64,000 bases of DNA from the NCBI RefSeq assembly GCF_900114675.1, contig NZ_FOZM01000001.1, forward strand, positions 1 through 64,000, in the 5' to 3' direction. The notes beneath the pieces were generated by a model. It saw only the letters and a program-made list of their open reading frames with translations. It ran no database searches and was not told the origin of the DNA. How positions within the stretch are numbered: position 1 is the first letter of the stretch; the number at the start of each line of letters is the position of its first letter. Shown here in pieces: positions 36,365-45,606 of this stretch. A program made the translations under genes and the position numbers. The stretch is from Yoonia litorea. Its GTDB lineage: Bacteria > Pseudomonadota > Alphaproteobacteria > Rhodobacterales > Rhodobacteraceae.

Positions 36365-38179
36365 CTATTTGCCCTCTTTCCCACCTTCGGCCTTCTTCTT
36401 GCCGCGATCGCCAAGGATATTTCCGAAGATATCGGGTTTCGCGCCATGGCTTCGCATGATCGCATACTGCTGAATGAACGTGATGATGTTGTTTGCGATC
36501 CAGTAGATCACCAGACCCGAAGCAAACGAGCCGAGCATGAACATGAAGACCCACGGCATCCATGCGAAGATCATCTTCTGTGTCGGATCTGTCGGAGCCG
36601 GGTTCAGCTTTTGCTGTAGCCACATCGACACACCGAGAAGGATCGGAAGGATACCGATAAAGATCAGCGCAAGGATCGACCCCTGAGGTGGGCCAGCAAA
36701 TGGCAGCAGGCCGAAGAGGTTGATGAACGACGACGGATCAGGTGCGCTCAGATCTTCGATCCAGCCAAACCACGGAGCGTGCCGCAGTTCGATTGTGACA
36801 AAGATCACCTTGTAGAGCGAGAAGAAGATCGGAATCTGCAGCAAGATCGGCAGACAACCCGCAGCAGGGTTCACCTTGTTGTCCTTGTAAAGCTTCATCA
36901 TCCCCTGTTGCAGCGCTTGCCGGTCCTCACCAACACGTTCTTTCAGGGCTTCCATCTCTGGCTGAAGCTCTTTCATTTTGGCCATGGACACGTACGACTT
37001 ATAGGCCAGTGGCAGCACGATGATCTTGAGGATCACCGTCAGCGCAATAATCGACCAGCCCATGTTGCCGATGAAAATGTTCAGATAGTGCAGCAACGCA
37101 AAGATCGGTTTGGTCAGAAAGAAGAACCAGCCCCAGTCGATGCTGTCGAGAAAGCCCTGCACGCCGCCTTCGTTTTCATAGCTGCGAATGGCTTCCCATT
37201 CCTTCGCACCAGCAAACAGGCGCGTGGTGACCGTCGTTGTTTCGCCTGCGCCAACTGTTTCGATAGGCATCACCGCCTCGGCCTGGAACAGGTCGCGGTT
37301 GTCGAAGTATTTGGAGGTCGAGCGGAACGGCGATGACTGGTCAGGGATGAGTGTCGTCATCCAGTAGTGGTCGGTATAACCGATCCAGCCGGACGCCGTC
37401 ACATCAAGACGCTCAGCCTGCGTCCGTTCACGTTCGTCGACACTGTATTCCCTGATGTCGTCGTAGCCGGTCTCTTCCAGCTCGCCATCGGTCATCCGCA
37501 CCAGACCTTCATGTAGGATGAAGAAATTCTTGAGGTCTTCAGGTTCGCCATGGCGCCGCAGCAGGCCATATGGCCGCGCGGCAACCGCTGCATCGCTGGT
37601 GTTTTCAACGCTTTGCGCGAAGGTAAACATGAAGCTGTCATCAACGGCGATTTCGGTGCGGAATATCTGTCCGGCACCATTGTCCCAAGACAGGGTGACA
37701 GGGCTCGACGGTGTCAGTGTATCGCCGCTTTCCAGCTCCCAAAGTGTATCAGGGCCGGGGACAGCGCTGGCATCGAGACCGTCAGTCGCAGTCCACCCAA
37801 AGGCTGCAAAATACGCACCGGGTTCACCAACAGGGCGCAACAGACGTACGATCGGGGCATCGTCTTCGACAGAGATGCGGTACTGTGTCAGTGCCAGATC
37901 GTCGATCCGGCCGCCCAGAAGGGAAATGGACCCGGACAATTCGGCTGTTTCGATCGGCACGCGCGGTGCATCGCTGCCCGGGTCGGGTGCTTCACTTGGT
38001 GTGGTGGCCGTAGGTGCGACAGGATCAGCCGATGGCAGCGTCGGATCTTCGGTCAGCGTTGTCGCGGTTTCGGTCGGCTCGACCGGAATATCTTCCGGTG
38101 GGAACAAGGTCGTCCACGCCAGAATGACGCCAAAGCTCAACACGGTCGCCAAGATCAGGTTTCTGTTCTGATCGTCCAT
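36365..38179 (-). CDS. yidC: Membrane protein insertase YidC
   Basis: A 604-residue gram-negative-type YidC. It has an N-terminal membrane anchor (NLILATVLSFGVILAWTTLF), a long Pro/Thr-rich linker, a periplasmic beta domain to about residue 345, and the insertase domain from about 355 with MAKMKELQPEMEALKERV and PIFFSLYKVIFV. It works alone or with SecYEG. rnpA and rpmH, often beside it, are not adjacent here. Transcription runs on into the MOSC gene. Confidence 0.97.
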   Translation of the reverse strand: MDDQNRNLILATVLSFGVILAWTTLFPPEDIPVEPTETATTLTEDPTLPSADPVAPTATTPSEAPDPGSDAPRVPIETAELSGSISLLGGRIDDLALTQYRISVEDDAPIVRLLRPVGEPGAYFAAFGWTATDGLDASAVPGPDTLWELESGDTLTPSSPVTLSWDNGAGQIFRTEIAVDDSFMFTFAQSVENTSDAAVAARPYGLLRRHGEPEDLKNFFILHEGLVRMTDGELEETGYDDIREYSVDERERTQAERLDVTASGWIGYTDHYWMTTLIPDQSSPFRSTSKYFDNRDLFQAEAVMPIETVGAGETTTVTTRLFAGAKEWEAIRSYENEGGVQGFLDSIDWGWFFFLTKPIFALLHYLNIFIGNMGWSIIALTVILKIIVLPLAYKSYVSMAKMKELQPEMEALKERVGEDRQALQQGMMKLYKDNKVNPAAGCLPILLQIPIFFSLYKVIFVTIELRHAPWFGWIEDLSAPDPSSFINLFGLLPFAGPPQGSILALIFIGILPILLGVSMWLQQKLNPAPTDPTQKMIFAWMPWVFMFMLGSFASGLVIYWIANNIITFIQQYAIMRSHGAKPDIFGNILGDRGKKKAEGGKEGK

Positions 38180-38317
38180 ATGAAACCACCTATATTCCCA
38201 ATAAAGTCTGGGGGTCGTTCAACCTGTCGCGACCCAAAAGGTCAAGCCATTTTCAGTGATTTTGGACGCTTTGAAGCAGGTGTGAAGACCTTGAAAGCGG
38301 TCATTTTCACAATCCAG

Positions 38318-38485
38318 TTAGTCCTGTTCGTCAAGAAACCTCTTGCGGGTGCTTTGAAACACTTTCGCAAGACGTGGATCACTCTTGGTCAGCAGCGCGA
38401 CAGTTTCAGCAAACGCGGTATCATCTTGCCCGAAAAATGCTTGTGCTGCCTCTTGAGGCGTCATGGATTGCGCGGCTTCTTTCAT
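38318..38485 (-). CDS. Small acidic hypothetical protein (55 aa)
   Basis: A 55-residue reading frame: MKEAAQSMTPQEAAQAFFG at the start and KRFLDEQD at the end. GAAAGG lies about 9 bases upstream of the ATG. The predicted protein is mostly helical and has no membrane segment or cysteine. I do not recognise a family. It lies 138 bases upstream of yidC on the same strand. Confidence 0.5.
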   Translation of the reverse strand: MKEAAQSMTPQEAAQAFFGQDDTAFAETVALLTKSDPRLAKVFQSTRKRFLDEQD

Positions 38486-38677
38486 ATGGCTCTACCTTTC
38501 AAAGCACTGTGGCTTTCACGATAGTCGCGCAGTTGGGTGAAATTGGGGCAATGGCACCGTCGTGACCCATCACTTTACTGCGCATTTTTCGTTGTTTTTA
38601 CGCAAACTACGGTAGCCAAAGTAGCGTAGGATATCCAGTCTATCGCCTTTCAAAGCAGGATTGCCATGGCGCTTTGC

Positions 38678-39979
38678 CTAAAGGCGGTCACGAAGACCGT
38701 ACCAAAGCATCCCTAGAACCATTAGGGGCGAACGCAAAGCCGACCCGCCCGGAAATGGCGGTGTGGGGATGCGCGCCATGACATCAAAGCGTTCCGCCTG
38801 ACCGGCAATCGCCTCCGCTGCCAGTTGGCCCGACAACGTGCCCAGTGCCACGCCTGCGCCGGAATAGCCCGACATCGAGATGATATTCCCCTTCACCCTA
38901 TGAAAATGAGGCAGCCGGTTCATCGTGATGCTGAGTGTTCCGCCCCATGCATAGTCGATACCCACGTTTTCCAGTTGCGGAAAAATCTCTGTCATCGGTT
39001 TGCGCACAGATGCCGCAATGTCGGCTGGAAACTTGTAACCGTAGCTTTCGGTACCGCCGAATAGGAGGCGCCGGTCCTCCGAAAAACGGAAGTAGTTCAC
39101 GACAAATTTGCTATCCGCCACCGCATAGTTCTTCTTGATAATCGCTTCTTGCTGCTCGGCCGACATTTGTTCGGTCGCGACGATATAGTTGTTGATCGGC
39201 ATAACACGCGCGGCAACATGGGCGTTCAAACTGCCAAGGTAGCCATTGCAGGCCAGAACAACATATCGGGCGGTGACTTGCGCCGTTTCAGAATGGACTG
39301 TTGCCGGAGAACCTTCGTCGATCTTTTTAACCTTGGATTGCTCGAATATGCGCGCGCCAGCACCTTGCGCCAAACGCGCGAGACCGAAGACCAGTTCAAG
39401 TGGATTGACGTGCCCTGAACCCATATCAAGCGTTCCGCCGTAGTATGATGGTGAATTCACCGTTTCACGACATTCGTCGGGCTCCAAAACGCGGATCTGG
39501 TCATAGCCATACTTTTGATGCATGAACGCGACATAGGCCCTGTTGTGCTTGTGATCACGCGCACGATGCACGGCGTGCACGATACCGGGTACAAACTCTG
39601 TGCGTACTTCGTCGCGCTGACAGAGCTCTTTGATCAGATCGACCGCCTCAGCGCCGATCTTCCACAGATCGCGGGCATGCGCCTCACCAACGACGCCTTC
39701 GAGGTCATCCTGCTCACGACGTTGGCCCATGCTGACTTGGCCACCGTTACGCCCTGACGCCCCGAAGCCGACGCGCTGCGCGTCCAAAACAACGACATCA
39801 TAGCCGCGCTCTGCCAGGTGATATGCCGTCGAAAGCCCGGTGAATCCGGCACCGACAACGCAGACATCGCAAGCAATCTCTCCCTTTGCTTGCGGGAAAG
39901 GTGCGAGATGCGCGGCGTTTTCCGCGTAGTAGGAAGCCGGGTATTCGCCCGGACGGTCGTTTGCAGTCAGAAGATCCAT
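38678..39979 (-). CDS. puuB: FAD-dependent oxidoreductase, PuuB-like gamma-glutamylputrescine oxidase
   Basis: A 433-residue DAO-family flavoprotein. The FAD-binding VVGAGFTGLSTAYHLAERG lies at residues 41-59 and ASGRNGGQVSMGQRR, the PuuB-type active-site segment, follows; the late SGYSGAGVALGTLSG is also conserved. In the Puu pathway it oxidises gamma-glutamylputrescine. Context (spuC, potFGHI) supports polyamine catabolism, although no puuA or puuC is in view. It directly abuts spuC with no spacer. Confidence 0.82.
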   Translation of the reverse strand: MDLLTANDRPGEYPASYYAENAAHLAPFPQAKGEIACDVCVVGAGFTGLSTAYHLAERGYDVVVLDAQRVGFGASGRNGGQVSMGQRREQDDLEGVVGEAHARDLWKIGAEAVDLIKELCQRDEVRTEFVPGIVHAVHRARDHKHNRAYVAFMHQKYGYDQIRVLEPDECRETVNSPSYYGGTLDMGSGHVNPLELVFGLARLAQGAGARIFEQSKVKKIDEGSPATVHSETAQVTARYVVLACNGYLGSLNAHVAARVMPINNYIVATEQMSAEQQEAIIKKNYAVADSKFVVNYFRFSEDRRLLFGGTESYGYKFPADIAASVRKPMTEIFPQLENVGIDYAWGGTLSITMNRLPHFHRVKGNIISMSGYSGAGVALGTLSGQLAAEAIAGQAERFDVMARIPTPPFPGGSALRSPLMVLGMLWYGLRDRL

Positions 39980-41392
39980 TTAGGACGCAGCGACCAACAG
40001 GCCATCAGCCTTCAGCTTTTCATATGCCTCATCGAGCGACTTGGTCGCGCGTGCGATCAGAATGTCGATCTCTTCACAGGTGATCGATAGCGGAGGGGCG
40101 ATGATCATACGATCACCAACACTGCGCATGATGACATTGTTGGCAAAGCATCTGTCGCGGCAGATAAAGCCCGCTGTTCCGCTTTCCGCTGCGAAAGTAG
40201 CCCGTGTCGCCTTGTCAGGTGTCAGGGCCACGGATGCCATCATACCGACAATCTTGGCCTCTCCGACCAGAGGGTGATCTGCCAAGGCTTCCCATTTTTC
40301 TTTCAGGTATGGCGCGGTCACGTCGCGCACAGTGTCGACGATGCCCTCTTCTTCAAGGATGCGCAGGTTTTCGAGGGCGACGGCGCAGGACACCGGATGG
40401 CCTGAATATGTGTAGCCGTGGTTGAACTCTGTATCGCGCAAAACCTCAGCCACCTCGTCGGAGACGATCGAACCGCCAATGGGTGCATAGCCTGAACTCA
40501 GACCCTTCGCGATAGTCATGATATCGGGTTCGATCCCGACGGTTTCTGATCCGAACCAGTTTCCGGTTCTACCAAAGCCGCAGATCACTTCGTCGGCGAT
40601 CAGAAGGATGCCGTATTTCTTCACGATCCGCTGGATTTCAGGCCAGTAGGTGTCAGGCGGCACGATCACGCCGCCCGCCCCCTGAATAGGCTCTGCGATA
40701 AATGCCGCTACCTTTTCAGGTCCGATTTCCTTGATTTTTTCTTCCAGTTGGCGCGCGCGCTCGAGACCGAAGTCTTCGGGCTTGGTATCGCCACCCTCGG
40801 CCCACCAGTTCGGTTGGTCGATGAACTCGATACCGGGAATAGGAAGGCCGCCTTGGCCATGCATGGCTTTCATGCCGCCAAGCGACGTGCCGCCGATGGT
40901 CGATCCATGGTAGGCATTCCATCGCGAAATAATGACATTGCGCTCAGGCTGACCCTTTTCGGCCCAGTAGGTGCGCACAAGCCGGATGTTTGTGTCATTG
41001 GCATCCGAGCCGCCGCTGGCAAAGAACACTTGGTTCATATGTGCTGGCGCAAGTTCGGCCAGCTTTTTGGCCAGCATCAGTGCCGGGACGGTCGTCGTTT
41101 TGAAGAACGTATTGTAGTAAGGCAATTCGCGCATCTGCCTAGCGGCGGCATCTGCCAGCTCATCGCGCCCGTAGCCGATATTGACGCACCAGAGACCCGC
41201 CATGCCGTCAATGATTTCTTCGCCGTTACTATCTTTAAGCCAGACACCTTTGGCGGATGTAATCACGCGCGGTCCTTTGGAGGCCAGTTCATTGGCATGG
41301 CTGAACGGATGCAGATGGTGTGCTGAATCTATGGCCTGCAGTTCTTCGGTCGGTGGATAGTTGGCAAGTACGTTCATGGTGGCCTCTGTCAT
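39980..41392 (-). CDS. spuC: Class III aminotransferase, putrescine-pyruvate type (SpuC-like)
   Basis: A 470-residue PLP enzyme. The PLP lysine is in MTIAKGLSSGYAP, with LIADEVICGFGRTG and YHGSTIGGTSLGG also conserved. SpuC transfers an amino group from putrescine or other polyamines to pyruvate. A start 15 bases later (MNVLANYP) is possible. It is transcribed with puuB and shares the polyamine locus with potFGHI and the GntR regulator. Confidence 0.85.
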   Translation of the reverse strand: MTEATMNVLANYPPTEELQAIDSAHHLHPFSHANELASKGPRVITSAKGVWLKDSNGEEIIDGMAGLWCVNIGYGRDELADAAARQMRELPYYNTFFKTTTVPALMLAKKLAELAPAHMNQVFFASGGSDANDTNIRLVRTYWAEKGQPERNVIISRWNAYHGSTIGGTSLGGMKAMHGQGGLPIPGIEFIDQPNWWAEGGDTKPEDFGLERARQLEEKIKEIGPEKVAAFIAEPIQGAGGVIVPPDTYWPEIQRIVKKYGILLIADEVICGFGRTGNWFGSETVGIEPDIMTIAKGLSSGYAPIGGSIVSDEVAEVLRDTEFNHGYTYSGHPVSCAVALENLRILEEEGIVDTVRDVTAPYLKEKWEALADHPLVGEAKIVGMMASVALTPDKATRATFAAESGTAGFICRDRCFANNVIMRSVGDRMIIAPPLSITCEEIDILIARATKSLDEAYEKLKADGLLVAAS

Positions 41393-41543
41393 TCGGTCCG
41401 GACGGCGTCATGCGCCCGATTGTTGCAAGGGCTGCCAAACCAGAGGTTGCAGCAGTGATGTGTCGTGTAAGGTCAAGGTGTTGCGGCGCAAAGAGACTCA
41501 CTGCGGCGCTGCTTGAGATCAGGCGAACTTTTCCCCATTACAC

Positions 41544-41559
41544 AAATTTGATCAAATTT
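41544..41559. promoter_or_regulatory. Palindromic operator candidate upstream of spuC
   Basis: AAATTTGATCAAATTT is a perfect 16-bp palindrome in the 204-base AT-rich gap between the gntR stop and the spuC start. A degenerate copy lies at 42311-42326 before potF. It is the right size for a FadR-family GntR dimer. That the neighbouring GntR protein binds it is an inference. Confidence 0.55.
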
Positions 41560-41596
41560 TTTCGGTGCTGTCAATTTCATCATTGTTGATCATTTT

Positions 41597-42262
41597 TCAC
41601 GCGTCAGTGGATGGCTCCGAGAGCGTCTGCCGGACAAAGGCGAGCCCTTGGCGGATATCTTCTGCCATGGATTCGCCGACGGCATTCGCGTCTCCCTGAC
41701 GCATCGCTGTCGTTGCTTCGCGGTGGTGATCGACCAGTTTGTCAGTCCCAAACCGGCCGCAAACAACACGCAATGCCGGGCCCACACGGAGCCACAACCC
41801 ATCTGCAATGTCCTGAAGGATGGGTGCATCCGCACGACTGTAAAGCGTGAAATGGAACTGATAGTTGGCTTCGAGATACTGCCTGATATCGCCCATCGTA
41901 ATCGCATCGTTGATCAGGCTGTCGATACGCTCCAGCTCGTCAATATCCTTGTTTTCAAGAGAAAAACTCGCCAATCGCGCCAACTCGGGTTCGACGGCGA
42001 GGCGAACCAATGCGATATGATCGAGCTTTGTCGCGGTCATCTGCGGGACTGCGATCCGACGGTTCTCCAACGTGCTGAGCGCACCTTCGGCTGTCAATCT
42101 GCGGATGGCCTCGCGGGCTGGTGTGATCCCCGTGCCGATTTGTTCTGCAAGGCCATGAATGGTCAGCGGCTGGCCCGGAACAAACTCGCCAAAAAGAATC
42201 ATGTTTTTGACACGGCGGTAGATCGTTTCGTGCTCTGGCTTCTTGCCAACCATGCGGTTCAT
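41597..42262 (-). CDS. GntR-family (FadR subfamily) transcriptional regulator
   Basis: A 221-residue protein: winged helix at about residues 10-75 (IYRRVKNMILFGEFVPGQ, TPAREAIRRLTAEGAL), then an FCD ligand domain with LYSRADAPILQDIADGLWLRV. AGGAGAAACGCT is the ribosome site for the ATG at 42262. Position between spuC-puuB and potFGHI suggests it controls polyamine uptake and breakdown. The ligand is unknown. Confidence 0.9.
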   Translation of the reverse strand: MNRMVGKKPEHETIYRRVKNMILFGEFVPGQPLTIHGLAEQIGTGITPAREAIRRLTAEGALSTLENRRIAVPQMTATKLDHIALVRLAVEPELARLASFSLENKDIDELERIDSLINDAITMGDIRQYLEANYQFHFTLYSRADAPILQDIADGLWLRVGPALRVVCGRFGTDKLVDHHREATTAMRQGDANAVGESMAEDIRQGLAFVRQTLSEPSTDA

Positions 42263-42310
42263 AGCGTTTCTCCTATGTCCGAAGCCATTCCATAACCGGC
42301 TTTCTATGTC

Positions 42311-42326
42311 AAAACCTATCAAATTT
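42311..42326. promoter_or_regulatory. Second, degenerate operator candidate upstream of potF
   Basis: AAAACCTATCAAATTT matches 12 of 16 bases of the palindrome at 41544-41559. It lies in the 140-base gap between gntR and potF, where it could control both divergent units. Confidence 0.4.
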
Positions 42327-42402
42327 CGACAATCTGATTGCAAAGCCTAATTTTTTCATCAAAGCTTTCTGCCAATAACAGCAAATCCCAACGGAGGAAC
42401 GT

Positions 42403-43491
42403 ATGCTTAAATTGAAGACTGCGACCATTCTGGCCGCTGCGGTCGCGACCGCTTCGGCAAGCTGGGCCCAAGAAGTGCGCGTTTATAACTGGTCTGACTA
42501 TATCGACGAAGAGCTGCTGACCAAGTTCGAGGAAGAGACTGGGTATGACCTGATCTACGACGTGTTCGACAGTAACGAAGTATTGGAAACGCGGCTTCTG
42601 GCTGGTGGATCCGGCTACGATGTTGTCGTTCCCTCCGGCACATTCCTTCAGCGCCAGATTGCAGCAGGCGCGTTCCAGCCTCTGGACAAGTCGAAGCTGA
42701 GCAACATTGACAACCTTTGGGATGTCGTGCTCGAGCGCACCGAAACATATGATCCAGGCGCACAGTATTCGATCAACTACATGTGGGGCACGACCGGCCT
42801 TGGCGTGAATGTCGGCAAGGTGCAGGAAATCCTCGGCGAAGATGCGCCTCTGAACTCACTGTCGCTGATTTTCGATCCCGCAAACATGGAAAAGCTCGCT
42901 GAGTGCGGCGTCTACTTCCTTGACGCGCCGACAGAGATGATCCCTGCCGCTTTGCAGTATTTGGGCGAAGATCCCGATGCGAAGGACGAGGAAACACTCG
43001 CAAAGGCAGAGCCGGTTTTGACTGCAGTACGCCCGTATGTGCAGAAATTCCACAGCTCTGAATACATCACCGCATTGGCAAACGGCGATATCTGCGTCGC
43101 TTTCGGCTGGTCCGGGGATATCCTGCAGGCGCGTGACCGCGCGTATGAGGCTGACAATGGTGTAGAGATTGCCTACAACTCTGCCGCCGAAGGATCGCTG
43201 ATGTGGTTTGACCAAATGGCGATTCCGGTTGATGCACCAAATCCGGAAGGCGCGCATGCCTTCCTGGACTTCATTCTTGACGCAGAGAACATGGCGCAAG
43301 CTTCGAACTACGTTTACTACGCCAACGGCAACGCGGCATCCAAGCCGTTCCTTGTCGAGGACGTGATCGGTGACACTGCGATCTATCCTGATGATGAGAC
43401 GCTCGCGACGCTTTACACGACCACACCTTACGATGCGCGTGCACAGCGCTTCGTGACCCGGATGTGGACGCGGATCAAGTCCGGCACATAA
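42403..43491 (+). CDS. potF: Putrescine-type ABC transporter, binding protein
   Basis: A 362-residue periplasmic protein. A signal peptide (residues 1-22, ending SASWAQ) is followed by VRVYNWSDYIDEELL, the PotD/PotF motif, and VFDSNEVLETRLLAGGSGYDVVVP. It binds putrescine or a related polyamine. ACGGAGGAACGT is the ribosome site. A strong palindrome separates it from the ATPase gene. Confidence 0.93.
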   Translation: MLKLKTATILAAAVATASASWAQEVRVYNWSDYIDEELLTKFEEETGYDLIYDVFDSNEVLETRLLAGGSGYDVVVPSGTFLQRQIAAGAFQPLDKSKLSNIDNLWDVVLERTETYDPGAQYSINYMWGTTGLGVNVGKVQEILGEDAPLNSLSLIFDPANMEKLAECGVYFLDAPTEMIPAALQYLGEDPDAKDEETLAKAEPVLTAVRPYVQKFHSSEYITALANGDICVAFGWSGDILQARDRAYEADNGVEIAYNSAAEGSLMWFDQMAIPVDAPNPEGAHAFLDFILDAENMAQASNYVYYANGNAASKPFLVEDVIGDTAIYPDDETLATLYTTTPYDARAQRFVTRMWTRIKSGT

Positions 43492-43506
43492 ACGGATAAA
43501 TCTTGC

Positions 43507-43532
43507 GCCCCGGCCAATTTATTGGCCGGGGC
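43507..43532 (+). terminator. Palindromic hairpin/attenuator between potF and potG
   Basis: A perfect 26-base palindrome whose arms read GCCCCGGCCAAT and its complement, separated by TT. It is followed by GTCTTCTTTG. It probably reduces transcription of the downstream membrane genes relative to the binding protein. Confidence 0.7.
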
Positions 43533-43577
43533 GTCTTCTTTGTGCACCACTGCCCCGTAGGCGAGAAAGCAAAGCCC

Positions 43578-44699
43578 ATGCCCCAGAATGTGTTTGCGCC
43601 ATGGACTGACCCGCAAGCCAAACCGCTGATCCGCTTTGAAAATGTGACGAAGCGCTTTGGCGATTTCACCGCTGTTGATGATTTGAGTGTCGATATCTAC
43701 GAGCGGGAGTTCTTTGCCCTTTTGGGGCCGTCCGGTTGCGGCAAAACAACAATGATGCGGATGCTGGCGGGCTTCGAGACACCGACGTCCGGTACGATCA
43801 TGCTGGATGGCAAGGATATCTCACCGGTACCACCGAACAAGCGCAGCGTGAACATGATGTTCCAGTCCTACGCGCTGTTCCCGCATCTGACGGTTTATGA
43901 CAATATCGCCTTTGGCCTGAAGCGTGACAAACTGCCAGCCGAGCAGATTGATGCCCGCGTCAAAGAAATGTTGCGTCTGGTGCAAATCGAACGCTTTGCG
44001 CAACGTAAGCCGGATCAGATTTCAGGTGGTCAGCGGCAGCGGGTGGCGCTGGCGCGGTCCTTGGCCAAGGCACCCAAGCTTTTGCTGCTCGACGAACCGC
44101 TGTCAGCCCTCGACAAAAAACTGCGGCAGGACACGCAGTTTGAACTTATGGACATTCAGGAAAAGACCGGTACGACCTTTGTGATCGTCACTCACGATCA
44201 GGAAGAGGCGATGACCGTCGCGTCGCGCGTTGCTGTGATGAATTTCGGCAAGCTCATCCAAGTCGATACCCCGACACAGATCTATGAGGCACCAAACAGC
44301 GCCTATGTTGCTGACTTCATCGGTGACGTGAATATTATCGAAGGAAACGCCACCGTCGACGGTGAGAGAGTCTTGATTTCCTGGGCGGAAGGTCAGCCCG
44401 ATATCATCGGCACGCCTGCGCAACCGGTTGCGCCTGGTCGTGTCAGCTTTGTCATTCGGCCAGAGAAAATCGCCATTTCTTCCGAAAAACCGACGGATCG
44501 CCGCAATGCAGTTCACGGGAAAGTCTTGGACATCGCCTACCTCGGCAACATGTCCACGTATCACGTCGAAATGCCTGATGGCACTGTGATCAAGGCAACC
44601 GCTGCAAACCAACGCCGCCGCGATAGCCTGCCTTACACATGGGAAGATCCGGTTTGGCTGTCATGGACCGACACTGCCGGCGTCGTCTTGGCTGAGTGA
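43578..44699 (+). CDS. potG: Polyamine ABC transporter, ATP-binding protein
   Basis: A 373-residue ATPase: Walker A GPSGCGKTT (50-58), signature ISGGQRQRVALARSL, Walker B LLLLDEPLSALDKK, and a C-terminal TOBE domain. PotG-type length. ATG at 43578 was chosen because upstream codons run through the hairpin. It is 10 bases ahead of potH. Confidence 0.93.
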   Translation: MPQNVFAPWTDPQAKPLIRFENVTKRFGDFTAVDDLSVDIYEREFFALLGPSGCGKTTMMRMLAGFETPTSGTIMLDGKDISPVPPNKRSVNMMFQSYALFPHLTVYDNIAFGLKRDKLPAEQIDARVKEMLRLVQIERFAQRKPDQISGGQRQRVALARSLAKAPKLLLLDEPLSALDKKLRQDTQFELMDIQEKTGTTFVIVTHDQEEAMTVASRVAVMNFGKLIQVDTPTQIYEAPNSAYVADFIGDVNIIEGNATVDGERVLISWAEGQPDIIGTPAQPVAPGRVSFVIRPEKIAISSEKPTDRRNAVHGKVLDIAYLGNMSTYHVEMPDGTVIKATAANQRRRDSLPYTWEDPVWLSWTDTAGVVLAE

Positions 44700-44709
44700 G
44701 GGAGCGGCC

Positions 44710-45606
44710 ATGAACCTTCGTCGCACATCCCTGATTGCGGTCCCGTATTTCTGGTTGGGCTGTCTGTTCCTCATCCCCTTCCTGATCGTTTTCAAGATTT
44801 CGCTCTCTGACGCCGCACTCTCGATTCCGCCCTACACGCCGAAACTTGAGCTTTCCGAAGGTTGGGCCGGTGTGCGGGATATGTTCAGCCAGTTTGATTT
44901 CGAAAACTTCGAGTTTCTGGCGACGGATGATCTTTATTGGAAAAGCTATCTGTCGTCCGTTCAGATTGCGTTGATTTCGACCTTCATGTGCTTGCTGGTC
45001 GGCTTTCCGATGGCCTATGGCATGGCGCGGGCGCCGCAGGTATGGCAGCCGACCCTGATGCTGATGGTGATCCTGCCGTTCTGGACAAGCTTCCTGATCA
45101 GGGTCTACTCGCTCATCGGGATCCTGAGCCAAGAAGGGATGCTGAACCAGTTTCTGACGTGGATTGGCGTCATAAGCGAACCGCTTACAATCCTGAACAC
45201 CAACATCGCGGTCTATATTGGGATTGTTTACACCTACCTTCCTTTTATGATCCTCCCGATCTACGCCACGCTGATCAAACTGGATGGCTCATTGCTTGAG
45301 GCAGCGGAAGATCTGGGATGTTCGCGGACCGAAGCTTTCTGGCGCATCACCGTTCCCCTTTCCAAAGCGGGCATCATTGCCGGATGCTTCCTGGTCTTCA
45401 TTCCGGCGCTGGGCGAGTTTGTGATCCCGTCTCTGCTTGGTGGTTCTGAAACGCTGATGATCGGTAAGGTGCTTTACGAAGAATTCTTCTCCAACCGTGA
45501 CTGGCCGGTCGCGAGTGCGGTTGCGGTTATTCTGTTGCTGATCCTGATCGTTCCGATCGTGCTTTACCAGCGCAACGAGCAGCGTTTAATCGAGGCCGAA
45601 CAATGA
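44710..45606 (+). CDS. potH: Polyamine ABC transporter, permease PotH
   Basis: A 298-residue permease with six expected spans; the EAA loop reads LLEAAEDLGCSRTEAFWRITVPLS. It begins with a conserved aromatic-rich first span (PYFWLGCLFLIPFLIVF). GAGGGAGCGGCC precedes the ATG. The end overlaps potI by 4 bases (ATGA). Confidence 0.93.
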   Translation: MNLRRTSLIAVPYFWLGCLFLIPFLIVFKISLSDAALSIPPYTPKLELSEGWAGVRDMFSQFDFENFEFLATDDLYWKSYLSSVQIALISTFMCLLVGFPMAYGMARAPQVWQPTLMLMVILPFWTSFLIRVYSLIGILSQEGMLNQFLTWIGVISEPLTILNTNIAVYIGIVYTYLPFMILPIYATLIKLDGSLLEAAEDLGCSRTEAFWRITVPLSKAGIIAGCFLVFIPALGEFVIPSLLGGSETLMIGKVLYEEFFSNRDWPVASAVAVILLLILIVPIVLYQRNEQRLIEAEQ

